Positions 8,580-17,901 are shown, counted from the stretch's first letter. The stretch is DNA of 64,000 bases from Rhizobium mayense (GCF_030272705.1 NZ_JARFYM010000003.1:186001-250000), one strand, 5' to 3'. The notes: generated by a model from the letters alone, not told the origin. A program made the numbers and translations.

Positions 8580-9899
8580 ATGGCAGATGCCCTCAAAATC
8601 GGCATTGCGGGCTTGGGCACCGTTGGTGCCTCGCTTGTCCGCATCATTCAGAGCCGCGCCAACGAGCTTGCCGTTACCTGCGGCCGCCCCGTCCGGATTG
8701 TCGCCGTTACCGCTCGTGATCGTACCAAGGATCGCGGCATCGACCTTGCCGGCATCGAATGGTTCGGCGGCCCCGTCGATCTGGCGCAAAAGGCCGACAT
8801 CGACGTCTTCGTCGAACTGATCGGCGGTGCTGAAGGCGCGGCCAATGCGGCCGTGCGTGCGGCCCTTGCGCGTGGCCTGCATGTGGTCACCGCCAATAAG
8901 GCGCTGCTTGCCTATCACGGTGTCGAATTGGCTGAGATCGCCGAGGAGAAGGGCGCGCTTCTCAACTTCGAAGCAGCAGTCGCCGGCGGTATTCCTGTCA
9001 TCAAGGCGCTGCGTGAATCCTTGACCGGCAACACGATCTCGCGCGTCTACGGCATCATGAACGGCACCTGCAACTACATCCTGACCCGGATGGAGAAAGA
9101 GGGCCTGTCCTTTGCCGATTGCCTGAGGGAAGCCCAGCGTCTCGGTTACGCCGAGGCCGATCCTGCCTTCGACATCGAGGGCAACGATACGGCCCACAAG
9201 CTCGCCATCCTGACGACGCTTGCCTTCGGCAACCGTATCGCGGCCGACGACATCTATCTCGAGGGGATCACCAATATCTCCATCGAGGATATCCGTGCCG
9301 CTGCCGAGCTTGGTTATCGCATCAAGCTGCTCGGCGTCGCCCAGCGCACCGAGACCGGCATTGAACAGCGCGTACATCCGACGATGGTGCCGCTCGAATC
9401 AGTCATCGCCCAGGTTGACGGTGTCACCAATGCTGTTGCGATCGAATCGGACATTCTCGGCGAACTGCTGATGGTCGGTCCTGGCGCCGGTGGCAACGCC
9501 ACGGCTTCCTCTGTGCTCGGTGATATCGCCGACATCGCCAAGAGCCAGCCGGGTGCGCAGCGCGTGCCGGTACTCGGTCACCCTGCCAAGGCGCTGGAAC
9601 CTTACCGCAAGGCGCAGATGCAGAGCCACGAAGGCGGCTATTTCATCCGCCTGACCGTTCTTGACCGCACCGGCGTTTTCGCCAGTGTCGCAACCCGCAT
9701 GGCGGAAAACCACATTTCGCTGGAATCGATCGTCCAGCGCGCGACGCAGCACCTGGCGCCGGCCCATCATCAAACGATCATCCTCGTCACCCACGCCACG
9801 ACGGAGGACTCGGTGCGCAAGGCGGTCGCGTCGATCAAGACCGAGGGTTATCTCGTCGGGGAACCGCAGGTGATCCGCATCGAGCGGCCAAAGGAATAA
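8580..9899 (+). CDS. hom: Homoserine dehydrogenase
   Basis: It reduces aspartate semialdehyde to homoserine, the branch point to threonine and methionine. The 439-aa protein has an NAD(P) Rossmann motif GIAGLGTVGASL at the N-terminus and a catalytic region NGTCNYILTRM followed by GYAEADPAFDIEG. A C-terminal ACT domain (RLTVLDRTGVFASVA) is the usual site for threonine feedback. The ATG at 8580 is chosen because MADALKIGIAG is the family start and CAGGAA lies before it; an upstream GTG at 8550 would add ten non-conserved residues from the hairpin region. With metC and cysE elsewhere in the window it belongs to sulfur amino-acid and threonine synthesis. Confidence 0.95.
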   Translation: MADALKIGIAGLGTVGASLVRIIQSRANELAVTCGRPVRIVAVTARDRTKDRGIDLAGIEWFGGPVDLAQKADIDVFVELIGGAEGAANAAVRAALARGLHVVTANKALLAYHGVELAEIAEEKGALLNFEAAVAGGIPVIKALRESLTGNTISRVYGIMNGTCNYILTRMEKEGLSFADCLREAQRLGYAEADPAFDIEGNDTAHKLAILTTLAFGNRIAADDIYLEGITNISIEDIRAAAELGYRIKLLGVAQRTETGIEQRVHPTMVPLESVIAQVDGVTNAVAIESDILGELLMVGPGAGGNATASSVLGDIADIAKSQPGAQRVPVLGHPAKALEPYRKAQMQSHEGGYFIRLTVLDRTGVFASVATRMAENHISLESIVQRATQHLAPAHHQTIILVTHATTEDSVRKAVASIKTEGYLVGEPQVIRIERPKE

Positions 9900-9916
9900 T
9901 TCCGACGATAGGGGCC

Positions 9917-9938
9917 CGTTCCGGTAAAGCGGAACGGA
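9917..9938 (+). other. Hairpin between hom and recJ
   Basis: CCGTTCCG (9917-9924) pairs perfectly with CGGAACGG (9931-9938) around a six-base loop. Only a weak T tract follows, so termination would be partial and recJ may be read through from hom. Confidence 0.45.
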
Positions 9939-9957
9939 CCGTCCAATTCTGGGAGAG

Positions 9958-11763
9958 ATGGTGGAACAGCCGGCAGATCCTGTGCAGCGGGCATTTCTGG
10001 GCGTCGAGCGCTCCGTCTCCGGTAATCGCTGGATTTCCCGGCTCGACCAGGCCGGTCAGAATCGGGCGCTCGCTATCGCCCAGACCCATGGCCTGCCGGA
10101 TCTGATCGCCCGGGTCCTTGCCGGCCGTGGCGTAGGGCTCGATGAGGCCATGGCCTTCCTTGACCCAACCATTCGCAGTCTGATGCCCGATCCGCACTTG
10201 CTGACGGACTGTGAGAAGGCCGCGCAGCGGCTGCTACGTGCCATCAAGGCGGGCGAAACCGTTGCCATCTTTGGTGACTATGATGTCGACGGAGCGGCCT
10301 CCTCGGCGCTGCTCTACCGCTTTCTCACTCATTTCGGCGTGCCCGCCAGCATCTATATTCCAGACCGCATTTTCGAAGGCTACGGCCCGAATCCTGCCGC
10401 CATCAACCAGCTCATCGACAATGGCGCGACGCTGATCGTCACCGTCGATTGCGGTTCCACCAGCTTCGAAGCGCTGGAGGCGGCAAGAGCGCGAAACATC
10501 GACGTTGTTGTCATCGATCATCACCAGGTCGCGCACGAGCTGCCGCATTGCCACGCGCTGGTCAATCCGAACCGCGAGGACGATCTGTCGGGGCAGGGGC
10601 ATATCTGCGCGGCCGGCGTTGTTTTCCTCGTCCTGGTCGCGGCCCTGCGGCTATTGCGCCAGGCGGGCGATGCCCGGGTGCGCGCTATCGACCTGCTTGC
10701 CTGGCTCGATATCGTCGCGCTCGCGACAGTCTGTGATGTCGTGCCGCTGAAGGGGCTGAACCGCGCTTACGTCGTCAAGGGCCTGATCGCCGCCCGCCAT
10801 CAAGGCAATCCCGGTCTTGCAGCCTTGTTTCGCAAGGCGGGGCTCGCCGGCCCGGTGACGCCCTATCATTTCGGTTTCATGATCGGCCCGCGCATCAATG
10901 CCGGTGGGCGTATTGGCGATGCCGCGCTCGGCGCCCGGTTGCTGACCTTGGAAGTTGCCTCCGAGGCCGAGACGATCGCGGAGAGGCTGGACGAGCTCAA
11001 CCGCGAGCGCCAAGCGATGGAAGCCGCCATGCTTCAGGAAGCGGAAGCCGAAGCGCTGGCCGAATATGGCAACGGAGACGGAGCCTCCGTCATCGTCACG
11101 GCGCGGGAGAACTGGCATCCCGGCATTGTCGGCCTGATCGCCTCGCGGCTGAAGGACAAGTTCCGTCGTCCGACTTTTGCTATCGCTTTCGATTCAATGG
11201 GGCGAGGCACCGGCTCCGGTCGCTCCATCAACGGTTTCGACATGGGCCGCATGGTGCGCGCCGCCGTCGATGCCGGCCTGCTCGTCAAAGGCGGCGGTCA
11301 TGCCATGGCGGCGGGCTTGACCGTGGAACGCGCCAATCTCGGCAAACTCCGGGCCTTCTTCACAGAGAAGGCGGAGAGACAGGTCGCGGGCCTCGTCGCC
11401 AATGAAACGCTGAAGATCGACGGCGCGCTCGGCGCCGGCGGCGCGACGGTAGAGCTGGTCGACCAACTCGAAACCGCCGGCCCCTATGGCTCCGGCCATC
11501 CGCAGCCGATCTTTGCTCTTCCAAGCCACCGCCTGCGCGATTCGCGCCTTGTTGGCCAATCCCATATCAAGATCACCCTGGAGGCCCAGGACGGCGGCCG
11601 TCTCGACGGCATCGCCTTCCGCGCCGTTGAAACGCCCCTCGGTGAACTCCTGCTCTCCTCTCGGGGATCACAAATCCACATCGCCGGGACGCTTGGCGCC
11701 GATCATTGGCAGGGCGCAAGGCGTGTCCAGTTGCGCGTCATGGATGCGGCCAAGGCGCCGTGA
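9958..11763 (+). CDS. recJ: Single-stranded-DNA-specific exonuclease RecJ
   Basis: The 601-aa protein degrades ssDNA 5' to 3' in RecF-pathway recombination and mismatch repair. DHH-family motifs are present in order: GDYDVDGAASSALL (metal site), VTVDCG, VIDHHQ and VNPNREDD. The DHHA1 part follows with GPRINAGGRIGDA and GRSINGFDMG plus KGGGHAMAAG, then a C-terminal OB-type domain. The ATG at 9958 is preceded by GGGAGAG. It lies 58 bp after hom. Confidence 0.96.
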   Translation: MVEQPADPVQRAFLGVERSVSGNRWISRLDQAGQNRALAIAQTHGLPDLIARVLAGRGVGLDEAMAFLDPTIRSLMPDPHLLTDCEKAAQRLLRAIKAGETVAIFGDYDVDGAASSALLYRFLTHFGVPASIYIPDRIFEGYGPNPAAINQLIDNGATLIVTVDCGSTSFEALEAARARNIDVVVIDHHQVAHELPHCHALVNPNREDDLSGQGHICAAGVVFLVLVAALRLLRQAGDARVRAIDLLAWLDIVALATVCDVVPLKGLNRAYVVKGLIAARHQGNPGLAALFRKAGLAGPVTPYHFGFMIGPRINAGGRIGDAALGARLLTLEVASEAETIAERLDELNRERQAMEAAMLQEAEAEALAEYGNGDGASVIVTARENWHPGIVGLIASRLKDKFRRPTFAIAFDSMGRGTGSGRSINGFDMGRMVRAAVDAGLLVKGGGHAMAAGLTVERANLGKLRAFFTEKAERQVAGLVANETLKIDGALGAGGATVELVDQLETAGPYGSGHPQPIFALPSHRLRDSRLVGQSHIKITLEAQDGGRLDGIAFRAVETPLGELLLSSRGSQIHIAGTLGADHWQGARRVQLRVMDAAKAP

Positions 11764-11821
11764 CCTGCGCACCGAAACCATCGCTTTAACGATAAAGAAT
11801 CAAACTCTTAGGGAAGGGAAG

Positions 11822-11906
11822 CAGTGGCACGCCCTAGGGGAGTCGAACCCCTCTTTACAGAATGAAAATCTGTCGTCCTAACCGATAGACGAAGGGCGCG
11901 TGCTGT
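11822..11906. repeat. Copy 1 of an 85-bp identical direct repeat carrying tRNA-Glu(TTC)
   Basis: By eye this sequence is identical to 13840-13924, including bases outside the mature tRNA on both sides. The shared flanks show a recent segmental duplication rather than selection on the tRNA alone. Confidence 0.8.
11825..11899 (-). tRNA. tRNA-Glu, anticodon TTC
   Basis: On the minus strand a 75-nt cloverleaf begins GCGCCCTTCGTCTATCGG. The anticodon loop is GATTTTCATTC with TTC in the centre, the T arm is GAGGGGTTCGACTCCCC, and the acceptor 3' strand is AGGGCGT plus G and an encoded CCA. The first acceptor pair is a G-T wobble. Confidence 0.95.
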
Positions 11907-12018
11907 GGCGCCCTTATAGTCAGCACCTTTTGTTCCCGCAAGCGGAAAATCGAGAAAAATCTACGGGTAGAGGCGGATTTTTCGAGGCAATTGTGGAAAA
12001 CGTCGAGGCCGGTTTGAT

Positions 12019-12093
12019 TGGTACGCCCTAGGGGAGTCGAACCCCTCTTTACAGAATGAGAATCTGTCGTCCTAACCGATAGACGAAGGGCGC
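12019..12093 (-). tRNA. tRNA-Glu, anticodon CTC
   Basis: Same cloverleaf as the tRNA at 11825 but with anticodon CTC and discriminator base A before the encoded CCA. It reads GAG codons, while the TTC copies read GAA and, by wobble, GAG. The close identity of body sequence shows it arose by duplication and anticodon change. Confidence 0.94.
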
Positions 12094-12425
12094 AGGCTGC
12101 GCTTGCGGTCATATAGGAATAGCGCAAAGTCGCCGCAAGCGGAAGCTGGATCATTTGTCACCAGAGAGGAAGAACAGCCGCACCGGACGAGATGAACTGC
12201 GAAGTTGCATATAACTGTTATCGCTGCCAATTTTCGGGCTGCGGTTCTGCCTGCACCGCCAACAACGCCGCAAGATCCCAAACCCCGGCATCGCTCTCGT
12301 GGAAATTATGCAACCTTGCGTTTTCAGCAGCATATCCGTATTTTAGCGCACGCGGGAATATGCGACCGATGCGCATGCCGTGCCGTCGCATGAATGTTGC
12401 CTTTCACAACCATAAGGACCCCATC
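12094..12425. other. Intergenic, nothing supported
   Basis: This 332-bp stretch separates tRNA-Glu(CTC) from the Tat-exported protein gene. It contains no convincing gene. The only visible signal is the AAGGA ribosome-binding site at 12412-12416 for the downstream ATG. Confidence 0.5.
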
Positions 12426-13619
12426 ATGCCGGACAAGTCTCCAAAAGGTATCGATCGCCGCGATTTGCTAAAAGCATCCATCGCCACGGTCGGCGCCGCA
12501 GCCGCGCTCGCCGTCACCGCTGGTGCGGCAAATGCTGAGGACGCCGCGACACCAGCTGCCAATCCGTCATCAGGAACGGTTTATACTGGCGATGTTATCG
12601 ACGGCAAAAAGGTCGTTAGCGCGCTCGACGTTAACGATCTGGAGCCTGGCAAGAAGCACTTTTTGTATTTCCAGGGTGTTGAGATGCCGACCGGACAGCA
12701 CTGGTATGTGTCGGTGACGGTCGCCAAGGGAGCAAAACCAGGCAAGCGCGGCGTCCTGACCAGCGGCGTGCATGGCGACGAGATGAGTTCCATACATACG
12801 GTTCATGCCGTGATGAGCGAGCTCGACCCGGCGCAGATGTCGGGGACCGTGATGGCAGTCACGGATGTGTCCAGCCCGGCCCTGGAAGGCATGCAGCGCA
12901 GATGGCCCAACCAGGGCAGAGGCATCGATCTGATCGATATGAATCGCGAGTGGCCCGGGAACGAGAACGGCGCCACCGCACCCAGCCGACACGCCGGGCT
13001 TCTGTTCAACCGGCTGCTGCGGCCGAACGCCGACTTCTCTATCGACTTCCACACCGGGACAACAGGGTTTGAAGTGACCGCTTTCAATATTGGCGGCATG
13101 GATGTGCCCGAAGTCAAAGCGATGATAGAACTGTATCCCGTCGGCCAGATCTTCGACAATCATGTATATCCCGGTGTCCTGCACAACGCGTTTATGGACG
13201 TGGGCATCCCGTCCTTCACGCCGGAAATCGGCGCTGCGCGCGTCTTAGACCTCGAGATGATCCCGCTCTTCGTGGAAGGCACGATGAACGTTTTCAAGCA
13301 TCACGGCATCGTTGCCGGGCCAATGGGTCGTACAGGCAAGGACGTGACCGTTTTTGTCGGCAACAGCGCGTTCCCGATCCTGGCCACTGCGGGCGGGCTC
13401 GTCGAGCATCTGGTCAAACTCAACGACAAGGTCGGGGCCGGGCAAAAGGTTGCCATCCAGCGCAATAGCTTCGGCGAGGTGATTGCGGAATATACAAGCG
13501 GCGTGTCCGGAGAGATAACGGGCCAGCGCAGCGATGCAATGTCAGAGCCCGGCAACCCCTTGGTATTTATCCTTTTCAACAAGCCGAAGTCGGAGGACGT
13601 CCAGGTTTATCCCGAGTAG
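12426..13619 (+). CDS. Tat-exported succinylglutamate desuccinylase/aspartoacylase-family protein
   Basis: The 397-aa protein begins with a twin-arginine signal (DRRDLLKAS, then a hydrophobic Ala-rich stretch ending AGAANAED), so a folded protein is sent to the periplasm. The mature part carries the zinc motif of AstE/AspA-type M14-like enzymes: HGDE in LTSGVHGDEMSS, the third-ligand region FSIDFHTGTTG, and a candidate catalytic Glu in FTPEIGAARVLD. It may release an acyl or amino-acid group outside the cytoplasm, but the substrate is unknown. The start is chosen from the Tat signal and the AAGGA site; the open frame extends upstream without support. It lies between tRNA-Glu copies and inside the span bracketed by the 85-bp direct repeats. 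Confidence 0.85.
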   Translation: MPDKSPKGIDRRDLLKASIATVGAAAALAVTAGAANAEDAATPAANPSSGTVYTGDVIDGKKVVSALDVNDLEPGKKHFLYFQGVEMPTGQHWYVSVTVAKGAKPGKRGVLTSGVHGDEMSSIHTVHAVMSELDPAQMSGTVMAVTDVSSPALEGMQRRWPNQGRGIDLIDMNREWPGNENGATAPSRHAGLLFNRLLRPNADFSIDFHTGTTGFEVTAFNIGGMDVPEVKAMIELYPVGQIFDNHVYPGVLHNAFMDVGIPSFTPEIGAARVLDLEMIPLFVEGTMNVFKHHGIVAGPMGRTGKDVTVFVGNSAFPILATAGGLVEHLVKLNDKVGAGQKVAIQRNSFGEVIAEYTSGVSGEITGQRSDAMSEPGNPLVFILFNKPKSEDVQVYPE

Positions 13620-13839
13620 CCGCCGTATCGACCGCGAGGCTGGTGATGCGGCTGTGGCCACTCACGGCTGCGTTGCCGGGAAACCGGATTCTCTCGCCGA
13701 TACTTGCCTTGCCATGCATCGGACTTTTTCAACAATCTCGGATCATTGTCGTCAGTTCGGCTGGCGACAAGCGAGTTTCTGCGTAGGGCCGATAGCGAAC
13801 CCCGTGTCCAGTGCCGAGTATTGTGCTGGGGTGGTGGAA

Positions 13840-13924
13840 CAGTGGCACGCCCTAGGGGAGTCGAACCCCTCTTTACAGAATGAAAATCTGTCGTCCTAAC
13901 CGATAGACGAAGGGCGCGTGCTGT
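13840..13924. repeat. Copy 2 of the 85-bp identical direct repeat carrying tRNA-Glu(TTC)
   Basis: Direct copy of 11822-11906. The interval between the copies, 11907-13839, holds tRNA-Glu(CTC) and the AstE-like gene. Confidence 0.8.
13843..13917 (-). tRNA. tRNA-Glu, anticodon TTC (second copy)
   Basis: Identical 75-nt tRNA to the one at 11825-11899, with encoded CCA, on the minus strand. Confidence 0.95.
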
Positions 13925-14074
13925 TGTGTGGCGCGCTTATAGCGGGGTGATTTCATTACCGCAAGCGCCTATTTCGTTTTTTCTTGGAAAAAATGACAGA
14001 AGCATAACGTCGCGGCGAAACTTGAATAAACCTGCCTTAACAGGATGTTGCAGGAATTTGCGGAGAGGGCCGTC

Positions 14075-14884
14075 TTACAGACCCGCTCCGCTTTGCGCCT
14101 GTGTCAGCAGCGGCTTGGCATCTTGGCCCTGGCCCTTTGACGCTACGATATGGGCCAGCATCAATGCCTCCTTGCTGTCGATTTTCCGGGTATTGGAGCC
14201 GCGGGCAGGCATGATTTTCGAGGGCGTGGCGTCGGCGGTCGGCTTCATCGGGCTTCCCGATGCATAGGCGGCGTTGCGGATGACAGGCGGAGGGATCACC
14301 GCCTGGGACGTTTGGTCGACGGGCATGCCGCCACTGCTTGGCTGTGGCGTGACATTTTGCATCGCGCTAGGTGGCATGCTGTAGACGCTGCGCATGATCG
14401 GGGAGGGTCCCTGCGGTTGTCCGGCATCCGGCTGCGTGTTGGCCAGCGTACCATCAGGATTGACGGCAATCGGCGCTGGCGTCGAATAGATGCTGCTTCT
14501 ATTGGCGTTGACCGCCGTCGGCTGGGTCACCAGGCCGGCAATGCCCGCCGGCGCGTCGGTGGCAACAGGCGGGGCGCCGGCCGGAGCCGCGGGGAAGTAG
14601 GATTGACTGCCCGTCTGCTGGGCAACCATCTGCGGCTGGGCGCGATGCAGGCTGTGGACCATCGGATCGCGATAGGCGACCTCCCCCTTTTGGCGCTTCG
14701 CCTCGGCTTTGGTGTTAAGGGCGTCCGCAAGCTGTTCGGCTGCACTCGGTTGCGGCGCGACCTCGGCCGCTTGTTTCGGCTTGTCGCCCGTCGTCGCGCA
14801 GCCAGCGAGCATTACAAATGACATGGCGACGGCAATAGCGCTTGCAAGCTTTTTATTGACGGATAAAATTGGCAGATCGCACAA
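14075..14884 (-). CDS. Pro/Ala-rich lipoprotein, unknown function
   Basis: A hydrophobic N-terminus (LASAIAVAMSFVML) ends in the lipobox MLAGCATT, so the protein is probably anchored in the membrane by lipid. The rest is low-complexity Ala/Pro/Thr/Gln sequence with no domain I can name; the C-terminal 40 residues (KEALMLAHIVASKGQGQ) look helical. The start is unclear. No ATG sits just before the signal segment. A TTG at 14884 with GGGGA upstream gives a normal lipoprotein signal of about 28 residues, whereas the frame stays open to 15037. Confidence 0.65.
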   Translation of the reverse strand: MCDLPILSVNKKLASAIAVAMSFVMLAGCATTGDKPKQAAEVAPQPSAAEQLADALNTKAEAKRQKGEVAYRDPMVHSLHRAQPQMVAQQTGSQSYFPAAPAGAPPVATDAPAGIAGLVTQPTAVNANRSSIYSTPAPIAVNPDGTLANTQPDAGQPQGPSPIMRSVYSMPPSAMQNVTPQPSSGGMPVDQTSQAVIPPPVIRNAAYASGSPMKPTADATPSKIMPARGSNTRKIDSKEALMLAHIVASKGQGQDAKPLLTQAQSGAGL

Positions 14885-15088
14885 AGGACGTTCCCCGCTG
14901 AAAAATTGGCACCGGAACGGCCTCTTGCGAGGGACGATGATGACGCGCGGCGCAGACTGGGAACGATGACCGCACGAAATCCGATGCATGATGCTTCGAG
15001 TCGTCCAAGCATGCCGGAGAGCGGGTATGACCGGCAAGCGCGAAACCGATGGCTCCGCGCGTGCCGTAAGCCTCGCGAAAGCTAGCGT

Positions 15089-15529
15089 CTACCAGGCGCC
15101 AGTATTGGGCAACGAAGCCCAGGGCTCGGCCGGAGCAAGATCGGCGCCCTTCTGCAGGATCTCAATGGAAATGCCGTCCGGAGACCGCACGAAAGCCATG
15201 TGACCATCGCGGGGCGGGCGGTTGATTGTAATGCCATTGTCCATAAGTTTCTGGCAGATTGCGTAGATGTCATCGACCTCATAGGCGAGGTGACCGAAGT
15301 TGCGTCCTCCGGTATACTCTTCAGGGTCCCAGTTGTAGGTGAGTTCCAGACTGGGGGCGCCGCGGCTTCGCGACGCGTCTACATCTTCGCTAGCAGCAAG
15401 GAAAACGAGTGTGAAACGGCCTTTCTCGTTTTCGTAGCGACGGGTTTCAGTGAGGCCGAATAGAGTGCTATAAAAGTGCAGCGAGGCGTCGAGATCGGTA
15501 ACGCGGACCATGGTGTGGAGATAACGCAT
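15089..15529 (-). CDS. gloA: Lactoylglutathione lyase (glyoxalase I)
   Basis: It converts the methylglyoxal-glutathione hemithioacetal to S-lactoylglutathione. The 146-aa protein has the paired beta-alpha-beta-beta-beta modules. [20 protein letters not shown] carries the N-terminal metal His and [15 protein letters not shown] a Glu. [13 protein letters not shown] supplies the second His and ISIEILQKG the last Glu. The length matches the short bacterial nickel-type enzymes. It is divergent from the cold-shock-domain gene at 15727. Confidence 0.93.
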   Translation of the reverse strand: MRYLHTMVRVTDLDASLHFYSTLFGLTETRRYENEKGRFTLVFLAASEDVDASRSRGAPSLELTYNWDPEEYTGGRNFGHLAYEVDDIYAICQKLMDNGITINRPPRDGHMAFVRSPDGISIEILQKGADLAPAEPWASLPNTGAW

Positions 15530-15726
15530 TCTATTTCCTCTCTAATGTTTGGGCTAAGACGATCATGAAACGAGACACCAGCTTCAGGCAAGACTTGGCG
15601 CAATAATCTGCGGATGGGAATAAACGAAAACTAGGACTTGCGCTTTTCCGTTACCAAGATGTTAATCTTGATTTCAAGGAATCAGTTAACCGTAACAGTG
15701 TGACGCGTAATCGAGGGCTGGCTAAG

Positions 15727-16305
15727 ATGGGTGATAGAATTTCATCGAAGGGAATCGTCGACTTCGGAGAGATGTCGGGCGAAGCCGTCGAGCTCATCGA
15801 AATCTCCGGCGTCGTCAAATGGTTCGACGTCGCCAAGGGTTTTGGCTTCATCGTTCCGGACAACGGGATGCAGGACGTGCTGCTGCATGTGACATGCCTG
15901 CGTCGTGATGGTTACCAGACCATACTCGAGGGAACACGTATCGTTGCCCTGATTCAGCGTCGCGAACGCGGCTATCAGGCTTTCAAGATCCTCTCGATGG
16001 ATCAGTCGACCGCCGTACATCCGTCGCAGATGCCGCCGGTACGTACGCATGTCCAGGTGACGGCCACGAGCGGCCTGGAGCGCGCCTTGGTCAAGTGGTT
16101 CAACCGCACCAAGGGATTCGGCTTCCTGACACGCGGCGAGGGCACGGAGGACATCTTCGTGCATATGGAAACCTTGCGTCGTTTCGGTCTGGCGGAGCTG
16201 CGGCCAGGGCAGGTGGTGCTTGTCCGCTTCGGGCCGGGTGAGAAGGGACTGATGGCTGCGGAAATCCATCCGGATGCGCCGAGCCCGGTGACGCGGCCGC
16301 ATTGA
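15727..16305 (+). CDS. Twin cold-shock-domain protein
   Basis: The 192-aa protein has two cold-shock domains. The first starts at [18 protein letters not shown] (about residue 27) with the RNP2-like VLLHVTCL. The second starts at [17 protein letters not shown] (about residue 120) with [11 protein letters not shown]. Both retain the aromatic RNP1 face, so nucleic-acid binding by each is likely. A 28-residue acidic leader precedes them. The ATG at 15727 is preferred over an upstream GTG at 15700 because [17 protein letters not shown] resembles rhizobial orthologues. Role: probably an RNA chaperone; the specific target is unknown. The next gene starts 1 bp after the stop. Confidence 0.9.
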   Translation: MGDRISSKGIVDFGEMSGEAVELIEISGVVKWFDVAKGFGFIVPDNGMQDVLLHVTCLRRDGYQTILEGTRIVALIQRRERGYQAFKILSMDQSTAVHPSQMPPVRTHVQVTATSGLERALVKWFNRTKGFGFLTRGEGTEDIFVHMETLRRFGLAELRPGQVVLVRFGPGEKGLMAAEIHPDAPSPVTRPH

Positions 16306-16306
16306 C

Positions 16307-16816
16307 ATGACAAGTGTTACGTTTTCTGTCGTTTTGAAGAGCGCCGTCGTGGCGCTTTTTCTTGTCGGAGCATCCGCTCCCGCCATTGCAGCGCAAGCGA
16401 CCAGCGAGAAATCGATGGCGTTCAATTCGGAACAGTTGTCGATCCAGACGGCCAAGGGCGCGACGCACAAATTCACTGTTGAATTGGCGTTGACCGAGCC
16501 GCAGCTCGAGCTCGGCCTGATGTATCGCAAGAGCATGCCGGCCGATCACGGCATGCTCTTCGATTTCGGTGAGCCGCGCCCTGTCATGATGTGGATGAAG
16601 AATACCGTGCTGCCGCTCGACATGCTCTTTTTGGACAGGAGTGGCGTCATTACGCACGTTCAGGAAAACGCCGTACCTTATTCGGAAGCGATCATCAGCT
16701 CCGAAGGGGCGGTGGCTTACGTCATCGAGCTGAACGCCGGTGCGGTCAAGAAACTCGGCCTTGCCGTCGGCGACAAGGTGACCAGCCCCACCATTTCCGC
16801 CAAGCTCGCCAAGTAG
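16307..16816 (+). CDS. DUF192 exported protein
   Basis: The 169-aa protein has a signal peptide ending near APAIAAQA. The DUF192 signature follows: LGLMYRKSMPADHGMLF, MMWMKNTVLPLDMLF and a conserved VIELNAGAVKKLGLAVGD near the end. The family is widespread in bacteria and has no settled biochemical function. It starts 1 bp after the cold-shock gene stop, so the two are probably translated from one mRNA. Confidence 0.9.
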   Translation: MTSVTFSVVLKSAVVALFLVGASAPAIAAQATSEKSMAFNSEQLSIQTAKGATHKFTVELALTEPQLELGLMYRKSMPADHGMLFDFGEPRPVMMWMKNTVLPLDMLFLDRSGVITHVQENAVPYSEAIISSEGAVAYVIELNAGAVKKLGLAVGDKVTSPTISAKLAK

Positions 16817-16947
16817 ATTTTTCGTCGGGGATCAGCACTTCGACGCCATTTTAGCTGTTGCAGCGTGGAGATGAACCGTGTATCTCCGCACTCGTTCTGC
16901 AAAGCGGAGCAACACGATCTCCTAAGGGGGATTATGGCCTACGGGCA

Positions 16948-17024
<77 letters not shown>

Positions 17025-17143
17025 TAGATATCGTGTTGAAATGGTTGCGTTTTTCCAATTTCGTAAGCGACTATAAATCAGATCTATCTTTTTCTTTCGT
17101 ACCGGCGCCTGCTTCCAAGTGACGGGATACCCGTCATCTGAAA

Positions 17144-17752
17144 TCAACGTGCTGGGGCGCTAGCCTGTGCCGGATCGTAGCTGAACACATCCAAGGCTGT
17201 TGAAAACGGGTACTGCCATAACTTGTCAGGGTATCGGCGTTGAATTTTTCGCAGCCTTCCGTCAACGTTCGATATCCAAATGTCAGCCGGCGCTTCATAA
17301 GGAAAACTTCGCCAAATCGCGGAATAGTGACGTAACGCTTCCCCAATATCACTTTCTGTCCCGACGAACTTGCATGAATTCCAGAATGGTCCGCGCTGTC
17401 CAATCGTCCCAATCGTTCCCCGCCCGCTGCTTCGCCATTTGGTCGAAAAGGCATACTTTTCATATTGGTAAGCGTCCACGGCCCGAAACTCTGAATGCGG
17501 CTTTAGGGTGCCATCCGCTTTAACATTATATGTGATGTCGGCGACCTGCGGGCTGTTCCAAGTCTTAATGAACGCCTGATTTACCTCGTTGCACGAGAGG
17601 TCTTCCTGCAATGGGTTTCCGGAGGAAGTTGGTATTTTGGTGTTATGACCGGATGAAGGGTGGGTGCCGTTCGGCTCTGAAGCGGTGGTGGCGTGAGCGT
17701 CGAAAGATGCCGAACAGGCGCTCAATATTGCAATGGCAATGTACTTTCTCAT
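17144..17752 (-). CDS. Secreted protein, unknown function
   Basis: The 202-aa protein has a signal peptide (MRKYIAIAILSACSASFDAHA) with probable cleavage after AHA. The mature part is Ser/Thr-rich at first, then carries aromatic-rich segments (YQYEKYAFSTKWRSSGRG) and two Cys (in DLSCNEV and WNSCKF) that could form a disulfide. I do not recognise the family. Codon use is weaker in GC than in neighbouring core genes, which fits an accessory gene in the block after tRNA-Pro. Confidence 0.65.
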   Translation of the reverse strand: MRKYIAIAILSACSASFDAHATTASEPNGTHPSSGHNTKIPTSSGNPLQEDLSCNEVNQAFIKTWNSPQVADITYNVKADGTLKPHSEFRAVDAYQYEKYAFSTKWRSSGRGTIGTIGQRGPFWNSCKFVGTESDIGEALRHYSAIWRSFPYEAPADIWISNVDGRLRKIQRRYPDKLWQYPFSTALDVFSYDPAQASAPAR

Positions 17753-17901
17753 TTATCCTCCAATAAACACGAGTCGATGTGGCGTTCCGTCATGCCCCAA
17801 TCCTTATCGAACTCCGCTCCGGCAGTCGTTATAGCGCCAAAGGGCATCGCTCTTCGGTTTCATCTCGCGGACTTTGTCGATAAACCATAAGTGGGCGTCG
17901 C

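Noticed and set aside
11822..13924. Three repeated units that might suggest a CRISPR-like array
   Set aside because: The repeats are full tRNA-Glu genes with encoded CCA, spaced irregularly, with no cas genes.
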